Part shown: positions 28,240 to 36,796 of the stretch, piece after piece
How positions within the stretch are numbered: position 1 is the stretch's first letter
Layout of the letters: every line of letters begins with the position of its first letter
Source of the DNA: Desemzia incerta
GTDB lineage: Bacteria; Bacillota; Bacilli; Lactobacillales; Carnobacteriaceae
Reading direction: 5' to 3'
Assembly (NCBI RefSeq): GCF_900115825.1
Contig: NZ_FOXW01000011.1
Span: forward strand, 1 to 36,796
DNA length: 36,796 nt
The notes under the pieces: model-generated
The model's database searches: none
The model's input: the letters and a program-made list of their open reading frames with translations, nothing else
Told to the model about the DNA's origin: nothing
Program-made: the position numbers and the translations under genes

Positions 28240-29088
28240 TTAAACTGTTCCCACTTTTTTGATTTGAATGATCCAATCTTTTCCTATTCCAATATCATAC
28301 ATTTGCGAAAACGATGCTTGATTAACGGCAACTCCAATGTTGACCAATGAATTCACATACACCAAGGCTTGCCCAATTTCCACTTCTGCAAATGAACGGA
28401 CAAATGTGAGGCTATTCTGATAGATTTTCACTTGTTTGTTGTAAATCGTGACTTGTACAGTGTCATTCGGATGAATGCCTGCTTCCTTAACGACTTCTAA
28501 TGGTATATTAGTCCACAGCGATCCAAAACGAATATCCAAAATATCGATACTGCCTGTTACCGCATCTTCCTTAACTTCTATCGGAACAGTTTCCAAAACC
28601 GTTAAGCTGGTCGTTTCGACCACGGACCCTAACTCTTCAAATGTCACTTCGCCAGAAGCCAGTCTCGCTCCGTTATATGCGTAAACATCTCTTCCATGAA
28701 AGGTATGACTATCTTCCGAATGAGGCAAACGGCTCTTGACTTCATCAATCTGACGCACTTCTTCAATCCCTAAATTCAATTCTAAATGAGTCAGAGATCC
28801 GTTATCCGGCGTGATTACATAATGACCAGATGTTGTTTTCACCGCGACACTTCTTCGTTCACTACCTACTCCGGGATCCACAACCGATACAAAGACGGTT
28901 CCTTCTGGCCAATAAGGTACTGTCTGCAACAAACGATAAGATGCAGACCAAATGTCATACGGAGGAATATCATGTGTCAAATCCTCCACTACAATTTCTT
29001 GACTCACCGTATGGGCAACTCCATACATCGCACTAACTGCCCCGTCCCCTAAACCGAAATCAGTTTGCAATACTAGATACTTCTTCAC
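28240..29088 (-). CDS. SAM hydroxide adenosyltransferase (DUF62 family)
   Basis: A 282-residue protein of the DUF62/fluorinase-related family that uses water to split S-adenosylmethionine into adenosine and methionine. It starts KKYLVLQTDFGLGDGAVSAMYGVA (LQTDFG-DG motif) and has the DPGVGSERRS, TPDNGSLTHL and TFHGRDVYA blocks of the active site. The C-terminal beta domain (about 185-282) is complete. GTG at 29088 is the start, with AGGGAGGA 6 bases before it. It is 39 bp downstream of metY with no hairpin between, so it is on the Met T-box transcript. Confidence 0.88.
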   Translation of the reverse strand: MKKYLVLQTDFGLGDGAVSAMYGVAHTVSQEIVVEDLTHDIPPYDIWSASYRLLQTVPYWPEGTVFVSVVDPGVGSERRSVAVKTTSGHYVITPDNGSLTHLELNLGIEEVRQIDEVKSRLPHSEDSHTFHGRDVYAYNGARLASGEVTFEELGSVVETTSLTVLETVPIEVKEDAVTGSIDILDIRFGSLWTNIPLEVVKEAGIHPNDTVQVTIYNKQVKIYQNSLTFVRSFAEVEIGQALVYVNSLVNIGVAVNQASFSQMYDIGIGKDWIIQIKKVGTV

Positions 29089-29127
29089 TGTCGTTCCTCC
29101 CTAAAATAAGTCGCTAACCTCTATAAA

Positions 29128-30435
29128 TTATACTTCCTCTTTCACCAGTTTCTCATTAGCAATTTTTTGGAAAGCTTGTTCCAAGTCAGCAATAATGTCA
29201 TCAATATGTTCAATCCCAACAGAGAGACGGATTTGTTCTTCTGTAACACCGGCTTTCAGTAATTCATCACCATGGAGCTGAGAATGTGTTGTACTTGCAG
29301 GATGGATAACTAAGGATTTCGCATCCCCGACATTCGCCAAATGAGAGAATAGATTTAGGGAATCGATGAAACCAACCCCAGATTCTCGCCCGCCTTTAAT
29401 CCCAAATGTAAAGATCGAACTGACTCCTTTAGGAAAATAATTGTCTGCCAATTCTTTGTATTTGCTGTCTTCCAACTCAGGGTAATTTACCCAATCCACT
29501 TGCGGATGATTTTTTAAATAGTCAACCACTTTTCGAGCATTCTCTACATGACGCTCGATTCGAAGAGAAAGCGTCTCAATGCCTTGAAGCAACAGGAATG
29601 AATTCGTTGGGCTGATAGAAGCGCCAATATCCCGAAGTGACTGAGCGCGAATTTTAGTAGTAAATGCACCCGCCCCTAAATCACCGAATATTAAGCCGTT
29701 ATAATGCGAATCTGGTTCAGTGAAGCCCGGATATTTTCCGCTGGCTTTGTAGTCAAATTTCCCAGATTCCACAACCACGCCTCCCATTGTTGTTCCATGA
29801 CCGCCTAAAAATTTCGTAGCAGAATGGACAACCACATCTGCTCCCCATTCAATAGGACGGAACAAATAAGGGGTAGCAAAGGTGTTATCCACAATCAAGA
29901 TGATGTTATGGTTATGAGCGATTTCGGCCACTCTTTCGATATCAATCAAGTTGATTCCTGGATTACCGATGGATTCAATAAAAATGGCTTTTGTTTTATC
30001 TGTAATGGCCGCTTCAAAATTTTCTGGATCGTCAGGGTCTACAAAAGTAGTGTGGATACCCAACTTTTCTAATGTCACACTGAATAAATTGTGCGTACCA
30101 CCATATAGCGTCGAAGCGGACACGATCTCATCCCCGCTGTCTGCGATATTGATGATCGCATAAGTAATGGCTGCCGACCCGGAAGCAACGGTAAGACCGG
30201 CTGTACCGCCTTCTAATGCAGCGACACGTTCATCCACCACAGCCGTAGTCGGGTTAGTCAAACGGGTGTAAATATTGCCTGGTTCAGTCAAGGCAAAACG
30301 TCCAGCAGCCTGCTCCGCATTGTCAAATACATAAGAAGACGTTTGGTAAATAGGAACCGCACGAGAACCAGTCTCGTCTATATGCTGTCCTTCGTGAATC
30401 TGTTGAGTTTCAAATTGATAGTTTTTTTCTGTCAT
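29128..30435 (-). CDS. metY: O-acetylhomoserine sulfhydrylase
   Basis: A 435-residue PLP enzyme of the Cys/Met metabolism family. It makes homocysteine from O-acetylhomoserine and sulfide. Seen: [29 protein letters not shown], the PLP lysine in [18 protein letters not shown], and the C-terminal [12 protein letters not shown] block. The length (about 430) and the [11 protein letters not shown]-terminus fit MetY rather than the shorter MetB/MetC group. ATG has GGAGAG about 7 bases upstream. It is 17 bp after metA, so both steps are co-transcribed. Confidence 0.92.
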   Translation of the reverse strand: MTEKNYQFETQQIHEGQHIDETGSRAVPIYQTSSYVFDNAEQAAGRFALTEPGNIYTRLTNPTTAVVDERVAALEGGTAGLTVASGSAAITYAIINIADSGDEIVSASTLYGGTHNLFSVTLEKLGIHTTFVDPDDPENFEAAITDKTKAIFIESIGNPGINLIDIERVAEIAHNHNIILIVDNTFATPYLFRPIEWGADVVVHSATKFLGGHGTTMGGVVVESGKFDYKASGKYPGFTEPDSHYNGLIFGDLGAGAFTTKIRAQSLRDIGASISPTNSFLLLQGIETLSLRIERHVENARKVVDYLKNHPQVDWVNYPELEDSKYKELADNYFPKGVSSIFTFGIKGGRESGVGFIDSLNLFSHLANVGDAKSLVIHPASTTHSQLHGDELLKAGVTEEQIRLSVGIEHIDDIIADLEQAFQKIANEKLVKEEV

Positions 30436-30452
30436 CGTAAATCTCTCCTTTT

Positions 30453-31379
30453 TTATGGCTTTCCAATAGTTTGTTCTGCTTTATAAGTGCTTCCATTGTA
30501 GACAATATAATTCAACCAGTTGCTGACGAGTAAATGAGCTGCAGACCGCCAACGAACTATAGGCGATTTAGATGGGGCATCATTTGGATAGTAATTTTGG
30601 GGAACGGCGATTGACCGCCCTTTCGCCAGGTCACGCATATATTCTTTTTCCAATGTATCCGCATCGTATTCCGCATGCCCGGTAATGAACACTTGCCGAT
30701 TATCCCGACTGCGAATGAGGGCGACCCCTGCTTCATTTGACTCCGCTAGTATTTCCAGCTCAGCTGTTTTTTCTATGGCTTCTTTATGGTTTCCAGTATG
30801 GCGGGAATGGGGGAGGTAAAAGACATCGTCCATTCCCTTAAGAAGACTTGCTTTGGAATCAGATACGCTATGTTCAAAAATTCCAAATAGTTTCTCTGAC
30901 AAAGGGTATTTATCCAACCCGTAAAAATAGTAGAGGCCAGCTTGAGCGCCCCAACAGATGTAAAAAGTGGAGTAAACATGGCTCTTGCTCCACTCCATGA
31001 TTTCTACCAGCTCAGGCCAGTAAGCAACCTCTTCAAAAGCAAGATGTTCTACTGGAGCGCCGGTGACGATCATCGCATCGAATTTTTCATCTCGAACTTC
31101 CTCTAAGGTTAGATAGAACTCAGCCAGATGAGCAGCCGAGGTATTCTTCGATTGATAGCTCTTCGTGCGCAAAAAAACGACTTCTACCTCCAGCGGTGTA
31201 TTTCCCACCAACCGCAGCAAGTGCTCTTCAGTTGTTTCTTTCAGCGGCATTAAATTCAAAATCAATAATCGTAAGGATAGTTTCTTTTGTTCTGCACTTA
31301 CCTCGCCTTCCATATTTTGGATGTTCTCTCTGGCTAACTTTTGTGCAGCCGGTAATTGTGGATCAACCTTTATCGGCAC
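30453..31379 (-). CDS. metA: Homoserine O-acetyltransferase (MetA family)
   Basis: A 308-residue acyltransferase, first step from homoserine towards methionine. I choose GTG at 31379: AGGAGG lies 7-8 bases before it, whereas the in-frame ATG at 31385 abuts that site. With this start the protein begins MPIKV like the family and the known positions fall into place: C142 nucleophile (YICWGAQ), H235 and E237 (TGHAEYD). Residue 111 is Glu (GAPVEHL), which in Bacillus-type MetA goes with acetyl-CoA, whereas E. coli has Gly and uses succinyl-CoA. That agrees with the O-acetylhomoserine sulfhydrylase next door. Confidence 0.93.
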   Translation of the reverse strand: MPIKVDPQLPAAQKLARENIQNMEGEVSAEQKKLSLRLLILNLMPLKETTEEHLLRLVGNTPLEVEVVFLRTKSYQSKNTSAAHLAEFYLTLEEVRDEKFDAMIVTGAPVEHLAFEEVAYWPELVEIMEWSKSHVYSTFYICWGAQAGLYYFYGLDKYPLSEKLFGIFEHSVSDSKASLLKGMDDVFYLPHSRHTGNHKEAIEKTAELEILAESNEAGVALIRSRDNRQVFITGHAEYDADTLEKEYMRDLAKGRSIAVPQNYYPNDAPSKSPIVRWRSAAHLLVSNWLNYIVYNGSTYKAEQTIGKP

Positions 31380-31410
31380 GATCATCCCTCCTATTTTAAA
31401 AAAAGTTCAT

Positions 31411-31705
31411 AAAAAAATCCGCCCCTGCACAAAAAAATCTTTGTGCAAGGACGGAAGAAAGTTCATCTCTCGTGTTACCACCTTGTTTTGTAAAAGCCTC
31501 ACAGCTTTTACCTCATCCAGTACGCCGAGTTCATTTGACTCAGTTATACTGTGACACTATAACGGGCGTACCCGTATTCATCTAAAGTCCAATGGAACTG
31601 TCGACAAATCCACTCCAAGGCCATTTTCCATTTCAATTCCACTACCCCTTCTCACCAATAGGGGTTCTCTTTGAGTTTCCTGTAAAATGTACTTTCCTCT
31701 TCACT
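31411..31705 (-). promoter_or_regulatory. Methionine T-box leader of the metA operon
   Basis: The minus-strand leader has the conserved T-box AAGGTGGTAACACG (core 31471-31482), a stem I region with TTGGTGAGAAGGGG and AGTGG motifs (about 31630-31670), and a terminator hairpin (TCCGTCCTTGCAC 31443-31455 side with GTGCAGGGGCGGA 31418-31430) followed by TTTTTTT. ATG at 31581-31579, just before the TACGGGTACGCCCGTTA hairpin, is the probable specifier codon (Met), but I did not fold stem I to prove it. Uncharged tRNA-Met would favour antitermination and expression of metA and the genes behind it. Confidence 0.92.
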
Positions 31706-31745
31706 GTGTTTTCTAATCATTATTTAATGTTTGTTATTTTCATCT

Positions 31746-31774
31746 AATATAACAAGCAAATGTTCAAGTGTCAA
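31746..31774 (-). promoter_or_regulatory. Promoter of the Met T-box operon
   Basis: Minus-strand -35 TTGACA (consensus, 31769-31774), 17-bp spacer, -10 TATATT (31746-31751), about 45 bp before stem I of the T-box. Confidence 0.85.
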
Positions 31775-31829
31775 TCATCAAATTAACTTAAAATTCATCT
31801 AGCAAAACGCCTATCCATTTGAAACACTG

Positions 31830-32162
31830 TTACTCGGAAATTATATTTTTGTGTATCACCATCGCGCTAACGATATTTAATAGGATAGTTACAATAAGAA
31901 GCACCGCGGATACCCAGTTTAAGGTGCTAGTCGTATCCATCAGTGCAGTCCAATCTTGAATTTGGACTAAGTAATTGTTAAAGGAAATTTGAAGCCATAA
32001 GGCGCCAGCACAGGCCCCCATACTCAACAAGGGCAGGACAAATGGAAATTTAGTTTTTCTTTTTTTGTATCGTACTATACTAACAACGGGAATGAACCAG
32101 GCAACCAAGCCCAAAATTAAACTCCCCACATTAAGCCAACCGTAATCAAATGAATCAAACAT
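31830..32162 (-). CDS. Small membrane protein of unknown function
   Basis: A 110-residue protein with three to four hydrophobic segments (about 9-30, 40-58, 80-103), a basic loop after the first (RYKKRKTK) and a short acidic end. I do not recognise the family. A strong ribosome site (AAAGGAG, 6-7 bases before the ATG) and a consensus -10 TATAAT at 32218-32223 on the minus strand support it as a real gene. No clear terminator lies between it and the Met T-box promoter. The upstream gap (32224-32400) holds an 18-codon frame I do not count as a gene. Confidence 0.7.
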   Translation of the reverse strand: MFDSFDYGWLNVGSLILGLVAWFIPVVSIVRYKKRKTKFPFVLPLLSMGACAGALWLQISFNNYLVQIQDWTALMDTTSTLNWVSAVLLIVTILLNIVSAMVIHKNIISE

Positions 32163-32400
32163 AATAATCTCCTTTCACGATTCTCGTAGTATGTGTCTGC
32201 ATAGATTAATTAGTTGTATTATAGCCTAATGCTGTTAAGAAAAATATAAATTCGCAGCCTTCTTCTTAACCCAATTTTTCTTTTATCTTTTGTATATGTA
32301 ATTCTTTAGTTTGAGTACACATTTTTATGTAAATTTCTCCTTTACTATCATAACGGAAACTGCTCTCATAAAAAGGCACTACAAGGATATTGAAAGCAGC

Positions 32401-32433
32401 AGCAAAAAAACGAGCCGGTTATCCCGACTCGTT
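32401..32433 (-). terminator. Terminator of the secreted metalloprotease gene
   Basis: ACGAGCCGG (32410-32418) pairs with CCGACTCGT (32424-32432) with one wobble pair. On the minus strand TTTTTTTGC follows, 10 bp past the stop codon. Confidence 0.88.
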
Positions 32434-32442
32434 TCCACTTAA

Positions 32443-34593
32443 CTATTTGTTCCCTTTGCCGTTATTTCCTGAATTTCCGTTGCCATTTCCGTTGTTTTGT
32501 TTCAACTGAATCTCATAAGTGAATTCTACAGGATCTCTTTTCCCAGCCGGAGCTGCGTAAGTCGTAATCATGTAGTTTTTCCCGTTTTGGAACAGTTGAT
32601 TCAATTGCAACGCATCTTCTTGAGTCACATTAAATGGATCGACCTCAATGACTTTCGTGTTTGTCTTTTGGCCTTTTCCATTGCCTACTACACGTTCATT
32701 GATAAAGCTGACCGTGTAGTGAACATATTTGCCCGTAGCTTCATCTAACGTTTTAAATTCGTCGGTAGATGATCCATCATTGGCATAGCCGATTTCCGGG
32801 ATGGAAATATTGTCGACATACCAACCGGCTTCGTTACTCGCCCAGTCTGTTAAATAACGGAACGACAGCAAGACCGATTCGCCTGCATAAGCCGATAAAT
32901 CAATGGATTCCTCTTGCCATTCCTCGTTCACTCCCGTAAACCCTGGGAGATTTTCCACAATTGTTGGGTAAACACCATCTGCTGTATCACTGCGTGTGTT
33001 TTCATTGGCTAAACTTTCCCATGTAGCTCCACCGTCCGTTGAAACTTGTACAAATCCATAATCCCAAGTGTCTTCAATTTGAAGGAGTTGGTCAAATTCT
33101 AAAGTAGCTGTCTCTACTCCTGTCAAATCAGCTTCGAAGATTAACCGGTTGTCTGCTTCATCTCCTTGATTCCCCCAGAAAACAGTGTTGTCTGCGTTCA
33201 ACGGATCCGCAACTTGTTGCCACTGTTGAGGAAGGAAATCGACCCCGTTGAAGGAGATGTTGTCGATTTTGCTTTCAAATTTCAGTTCTTTGAAGTCACC
33301 GCCCCATGCCGGGACACCAGACTTCTCATAGAGTTCTGACTTTTCAAAGTTGACGGTAATGCCTCTAGGAGTCCCAGCATTATCTACAGGAACCTCGCGT
33401 AAATCAATGCTGTTAAAAGCATACTCTTCATTTCCGTGGCGATCATTATCCAACACTAAAGCAGCCATAAAATTCTGATACAGCTGAGTAAAGTCTAATC
33501 CTGTTCCGTGATTCGCCAGCGTTTCATTGACACTCTCGATCCCTTGTTTGTCACTCAATGCCAGGTCACGAATAAACTCTTGGCCAAATTGGTCATTCAT
33601 GTATAAAGTAAACAGGTACACTTGCCCATAATCTGCAATGGTTTCTGGACCTGTTTCCGCGTAACGGTGGTCATCCCAATTGACGAGGGAATTCTCTGGA
33701 TGATCCAAGTAATAATTGATGGCCCCTGTGTTGTGGCCATATCCTCCAAGATACTCAGAGAACGTTGACATCCCTTCATTGATCCACGTTTCTTCCGCTG
33801 CATCATTGTCCGCATGAATCAAATGTTGCAATTCATGAATCGTTGTTCCAAAGTACGTTGGGTCTAAACGATTTTCCCAATCCGATGTATCCACCGTAAT
33901 CATATTGCGGTCCGTATAAAGTTCCAATGTCTGCCAGAAAAATCCTGCCACATAATTCGGATATGTCGGATCAAAGTAATTTTCATCTTGCACGTTATCC
34001 ACCATCAGCATGACTTTCTCACTACCGGCATAATAATCGTCCGGAATGCCCATCGATTCTAGTAAAGCATTCGTCCCATCTAAAACATCTGGTGTTCCAA
34101 AAAAGGAAGTCGCTTGTGGATAGATGTTGCTGTCAAATTCAGTCCGCAACTTGTCCACTTGTGCTTGTGTCACTACCGGATCTGGACGAGGATCGCCTTC
34201 TGGATAGCCAGTATCATTCGCTACCCAAATCTCAACGTTCTCTCCCACACTGCGCAATGTGTACTCTTTCAATTGCAAATTGTAATCCAAGAAAAGCTTG
34301 GTTCCGCCATTATATGTAAAATTTTCTTCAGCTGCACTGTCGGAACTGGCTTCAGCAGAATCAAAATTGATGTCAGCTGTTTGCTGTTGTACTTTTTGTG
34401 CCGCTTCCTTTAAAAAGGCGTCATCTTCTGAGAGAGTCTCCAAATAAGTATCCACATCCAGTGTATCCCCATAACGCTCTGAATCCCATGCTGTCCCCTC
34501 AGCTGAAACAGGTGAACTGGCAACAAGTGGGCTGACTAATGACAACCCAACTGCGCCTAATGTAGCCAAAGACGCTAATTTTTTCTTCTTCAT
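32443..34593 (-). CDS. Secreted zinc metalloprotease with InhA-type C-terminal domain
   Basis: A 716-residue exported protein. The signal peptide spans residues 1-31 (MKKKKLASLA...VASSPVSAEG). The catalytic zinc site is HELQH (253-257) with a further glutamate in ETWINEGMSTFSEY (E273), about 16 residues on. A C-terminal beta-rich domain (about 470-610: QVSTDGGATWESL, SVLLSFRYLTDW, AGWYVDNISIPEIG) resembles the MAM-like domain of immune inhibitor A. A final module is followed by a Gly/Asn-rich tail. The catalytic motif differs from classical InhA (HEFAH...), and is nearer to hyicolysin/M30-like enzymes, so the exact peptidase family is uncertain. There is no LPxTG anchor, so it is probably released. 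GGGGG precedes the ATG. Target proteins are unknown. Confidence 0.82.
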   Translation of the reverse strand: MKKKKLASLATLGAVGLSLVSPLVASSPVSAEGTAWDSERYGDTLDVDTYLETLSEDDAFLKEAAQKVQQQTADINFDSAEASSDSAAEENFTYNGGTKLFLDYNLQLKEYTLRSVGENVEIWVANDTGYPEGDPRPDPVVTQAQVDKLRTEFDSNIYPQATSFFGTPDVLDGTNALLESMGIPDDYYAGSEKVMLMVDNVQDENYFDPTYPNYVAGFFWQTLELYTDRNMITVDTSDWENRLDPTYFGTTIHELQHLIHADNDAAEETWINEGMSTFSEYLGGYGHNTGAINYYLDHPENSLVNWDDHRYAETGPETIADYGQVYLFTLYMNDQFGQEFIRDLALSDKQGIESVNETLANHGTGLDFTQLYQNFMAALVLDNDRHGNEEYAFNSIDLREVPVDNAGTPRGITVNFEKSELYEKSGVPAWGGDFKELKFESKIDNISFNGVDFLPQQWQQVADPLNADNTVFWGNQGDEADNRLIFEADLTGVETATLEFDQLLQIEDTWDYGFVQVSTDGGATWESLANENTRSDTADGVYPTIVENLPGFTGVNEEWQEESIDLSAYAGESVLLSFRYLTDWASNEAGWYVDNISIPEIGYANDGSSTDEFKTLDEATGKYVHYTVSFINERVVGNGKGQKTNTKVIEVDPFNVTQEDALQLNQLFQNGKNYMITTYAAPAGKRDPVEFTYEIQLKQNNGNGNGNSGNNGKGNK

Positions 34594-35042
34594 TCCTTTT
34601 CCCCCTTTAAATTATCCACATCAAAAAAAACTACAAAATTCCCCTCCTCATTAAAAACAAATCATTCTCATATTTTTTTAACATGAATAAGAACAAAATA
34701 ACATACTAAAAATAAAGAGGCAACCATAATGATTTTGTACTGGCTTCAATAGGCCGTCCACTAAATATGTAATCTCGTAAAAGGCGCAGATAGACCAAGA
34801 AAAACTCCAAATTTTCTTTTGAGAGAAAATTTGGAGGGAAATGAAATAGCTTAGTCTTAGTATTCATATATAGATTTATCCAAGCCAATTTAGGGCTTTT
34901 ACAACCTTTATCGTTTACTAAATTATTGATTCTTATTGAGAAACTAATACTAGTAAATAAACATTATAGTTGGCAAAACTGGGCTTCCCTATATTTTAGA
35001 ACCGATCGGGAATTTTTTAACAATTTTAGCAAAGAGCTTACA
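34594..35042. other. Gene-free gap between the metalloprotease and the PTS gene
   Basis: A 449-bp AT-rich stretch. It holds the PTS terminator (34801-34836) and nothing else I can name. A 60-codon frame on the minus strand (34706-34888) runs through that terminator and has no ribosome site, so I do not call it a gene. No convincing promoter for the metalloprotease is visible. Confidence 0.6.
34801..34836 (-). terminator. Terminator of the truncated PTS gene
   Basis: A 13-bp perfect stem (CTCCAAATTTTCT 34805-34817 with AGAAAATTTGGAG 34824-34836). On the minus strand TTTTTCTTGG follows. It lies about 200 bp after the PTS stop codon. Confidence 0.75.
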
Positions 35043-36386
35043 TCATCGCCCAGTTTGTTGTTCATTATCAAGCACAGCCTCATTTGATAAAGTATGGGCT
35101 TCATTTCGTTTTTTATCGTATCTCAGAATAAAAGTAGTTGCGAAAAATGAAACTGCTATAGATATTGCACCTGTTAAAAGAGCTATAATCATATTGCTCA
35201 TAGATCCATCAGGGTCTAAGAAGAATAACAAGGTAAATAATCCAGGTGCGCCTCCCATTACAAAACTCTTTAAGGCGAAAATAGCAGCAAATATCCCACC
35301 ACTGATTGCACCTATTGCAGTTCCTATTAGTGCTTTAGGACGACCGATTAATGCGCCATAAAATGCGGGTTCAGTAATCCCAAATACTCCTGTTAATCCA
35401 AATGAAAAATAAGCTCCACTTTTTTCTTTGTTTTCTTTGACGAATCTACTTACAGCTAAAGCAGAAGCACCAATACACAAGTTCGAAATAAATCCTATTA
35501 CCACAACCACAGGATCATACCCTAATGTCTCGACTGCTTGGAACCCTATTGGCATGATTGCTTTATCTAATCCTAACATAACCATATAAGGATATAGAGC
35601 AGATAATATTGGTAGTGCAATAAATCCAGCATTACTCATCAACCACGTAATACCATTACCTACATACTGACTTAAAATAGTTCCAATTGGTCCAAATAGA
35701 ATCAACGTAAACGGAACAACAATTAGCATTGTTAAGAATGGTTTGAGGAAGTACTTAATAAATTCTGGTATCAATTTGTCTAAAATTTTATCTACGTAGT
35801 ACATAAACAGTACCCCAAGAATAACAGGCAGAACACTTCCACCGTAATCTACAGTTGTAACTGGAATACCTAAAAAGTCTAATCCCTCTACAGCACTAAT
35901 AGATGGATTTACTAATATTGCTCCTAAAAAGGCACCCAAAATTGGAGAAAGTTTTAACTTTCTTGCAGTAGTATAACCCAAGTATATAGGCAACATAGAG
36001 AAAGCCGCACTGAAAATAGCTAAAATGATTTGAGCTGTTCCACTTTCTGGAGATACATTAAAATAGTTGATTAGAAGGTTATTAGCGGCTAAAATTACTC
36101 CCCCAGTAATTAAAGCTGGTACAATCGGCATAAATAGTTCTGCAAAAAAGCCCCCTACTAAATCAACATAGTACTTAAAGTTTCTTTTCTGATCTTGAGC
36201 TTCTTCTAGGGCTTCTTTTTTTCGTGGATTTTTATCATCATATCCTGATACTTCTAAAAAATCATTGTATGCTTCATTCACATTTGCTCCAACAATCATT
36301 TGAATTTGTTCATTTTTAAATACATACCCAAGAGAACCTTCCAAATTTGTCAAAGCTTCTTTGTTTATCTTACCTGAATAATTCAT
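35043..36386 (-). pseudogene. PTS EIIBC (glucose/beta-glucoside superfamily), 5'-truncated
   Basis: The 447-residue frame has a complete EIIC membrane domain (about 70-425) with GITEPAFYGALIGRP and the MLGLDKAIMPIGFQ segment of the sugar-translocation family. The N-terminus is only the last half of an EIIB domain (about 1-50: LEGSLGYVFKNEQIQMIVGANVNEAYNDFL); the half with the phosphorylated cysteine (CATRLR) is missing and there is no Cys in this part. In frame, a TAG lies at 36401-36399, 13 bp before the ATG, and no ribosome site precedes the ATG. There is no EIIA domain. Sugar specificity cannot be told. An IS end lies about 125 bp upstream, which suggests that insertion or deletion removed the 5' end. 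It could still be a partial permease, but phosphoryl transfer would need EIIB from elsewhere. Confidence 0.72.
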
Positions 36387-36579
36387 ACTTTTTATAAACT
36401 ACCAAATTTTATAATTATCTGTTTAGTTTTATGCTCAATGGCTCTTTTTCTCAAAAATATTTTTCTAAAGGGTTTAATTTATTTTTGCTAACTGATTAAG
36501 TTCAAGAAAGACCTCATTTTGGGAGCACTCATCCTATCGGATGGTTAACGAATTTTTTTGAATGGCGCAATAAACGCAA
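36387..36579. other. AT-rich gap with probable insertion-sequence end
   Basis: Between the truncated PTS frame and the transposase stop. A possible IS terminus begins near 36512 (CCTCATTTTGGGAGC on the + strand), about 68 bp past the transposase stop. The opposite end is outside the window, so I cannot verify the inverted repeat or target duplication. The 36387-36511 part has no recognisable EIIB sequence in any frame. Confidence 0.4.
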
Positions 36580-36796
36580 CTAACACTGCAGTACCTGAAT
36601 GTTTTGTAGAATCCGATAAAATAGCTTTTGGTAAGCATGGTAACTACTTAATTTCAAGTATTGTCTTCTTCCGGAATGAACTATCTTTCCAGCAATTTTA
36701 AAGAGAAATAAGCGAATAGTAGAAACCTGATACCCTTTCGTTTCATTGGTAAAACACAATGTTCGCATGAAGTTCACGATATTGTAAGCCAATAGG
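36580..36796 (-). mobile_element. IS1380-family transposase, C-terminal part (cut by window edge)
   Basis: About 71 residues remain in the window (36580-36792 plus the edge codon, which is still open upstream). The pattern LAYNIVNFMRT...VSTIRLFLFKIAGKIVHSGRRQYLKLSS...YQKLFYRILQNIQVL is the conserved end of IS1380-type DDE transposases, as I recall that family. The rest of the element lies beyond position 36796. Whether the copy is intact cannot be known here. Confidence 0.68.

Noticed and set aside
32266-32322. 18-codon frame (MCTQTKELHIQK...) before the small membrane protein gene
   Set aside because: The AAAGGAG is 14 bases from the ATG, too far, and no good promoter precedes it. It may be chance or a remnant.
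34706-34888. 60-codon frame on the minus strand
   Set aside because: It runs straight through the strong terminator hairpin at 34805-34836, has no ribosome site, and resembles no family I know.

Overview
The window is about 37 kb of moderately AT-rich Firmicutes DNA. It begins with the 5' end of a 16S rRNA gene and runs through the rrn-lysS-cysK-hslO-ftsH-hpt-tilS block that many Bacillales and Lactobacillales carry near the replication origin. The 16S fragment, the lactate oxidase, the Met T-box and the gene set point to Lactobacillales, most likely Carnobacteriaceae. I cannot name the genus. Almost everything is on the minus strand, apart from an amino-acid permease and a LysR regulator.

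Layout. 1-160: 16S rRNA 5' end with tandem promoters. 755-10551: AI-2E-type permease, a possible 28-codon leader ORF, lysS, cysK, hslO, ftsH (GTG start, CtsR operator), hpt and tilS. 10744-11598: a short-chain dehydrogenase. 12228-17904: complete ribose operon rbsRKDACB with a cre/RbsR operator. 18207-20740: amino-acid permease, a 4-OT tautomerase and a NERD-domain protein. 21624-24961: cidAB-like genes and lactate oxidase, divergent from a LysR regulator. 25089-31379: six genes behind a methionine T-box (metA, metY, SAM hydrolase/DUF62, and an ECF transporter made of UPF0397 S component, double ATPase and EcfT). 31830-34593: a small membrane protein and a secreted zinc metalloprotease. 35043-36796: a 5'-truncated PTS EIIBC gene next to the end of an IS1380-type transposase that runs off the window.

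The least explained structure is a set of three intergenic arrays (about 5053-5222, 11746-12150 and 20880-21530). Each is built from short interrupted palindromes repeated every 51-52 bp. Arm sequences differ completely between arrays (ACGCAA/TTGCGT, CGGCCAT/ATGGCCG, AAGTAG/CTACTT), but the period, the T-rich + strand segment and the position (just beyond an operon's terminator, before the next gene) are the same. Within arrays, arm bases change in complementary pairs. The dyad therefore appears to be the conserved feature rather than the sequence. I do not recognise this family.

Functional links. The T-box places homoserine acetylation, sulfhydrylation, SAM hydrolysis and an ECF uptake system under methionine-tRNA control, which suggests the ECF substrate belongs to methionine/SAM metabolism. 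The cidAB-lox cluster resembles cidABC, with lactate oxidase in place of pyruvate oxidase. The ribose genes form a normal catabolite-controlled uptake and phosphorylation unit.
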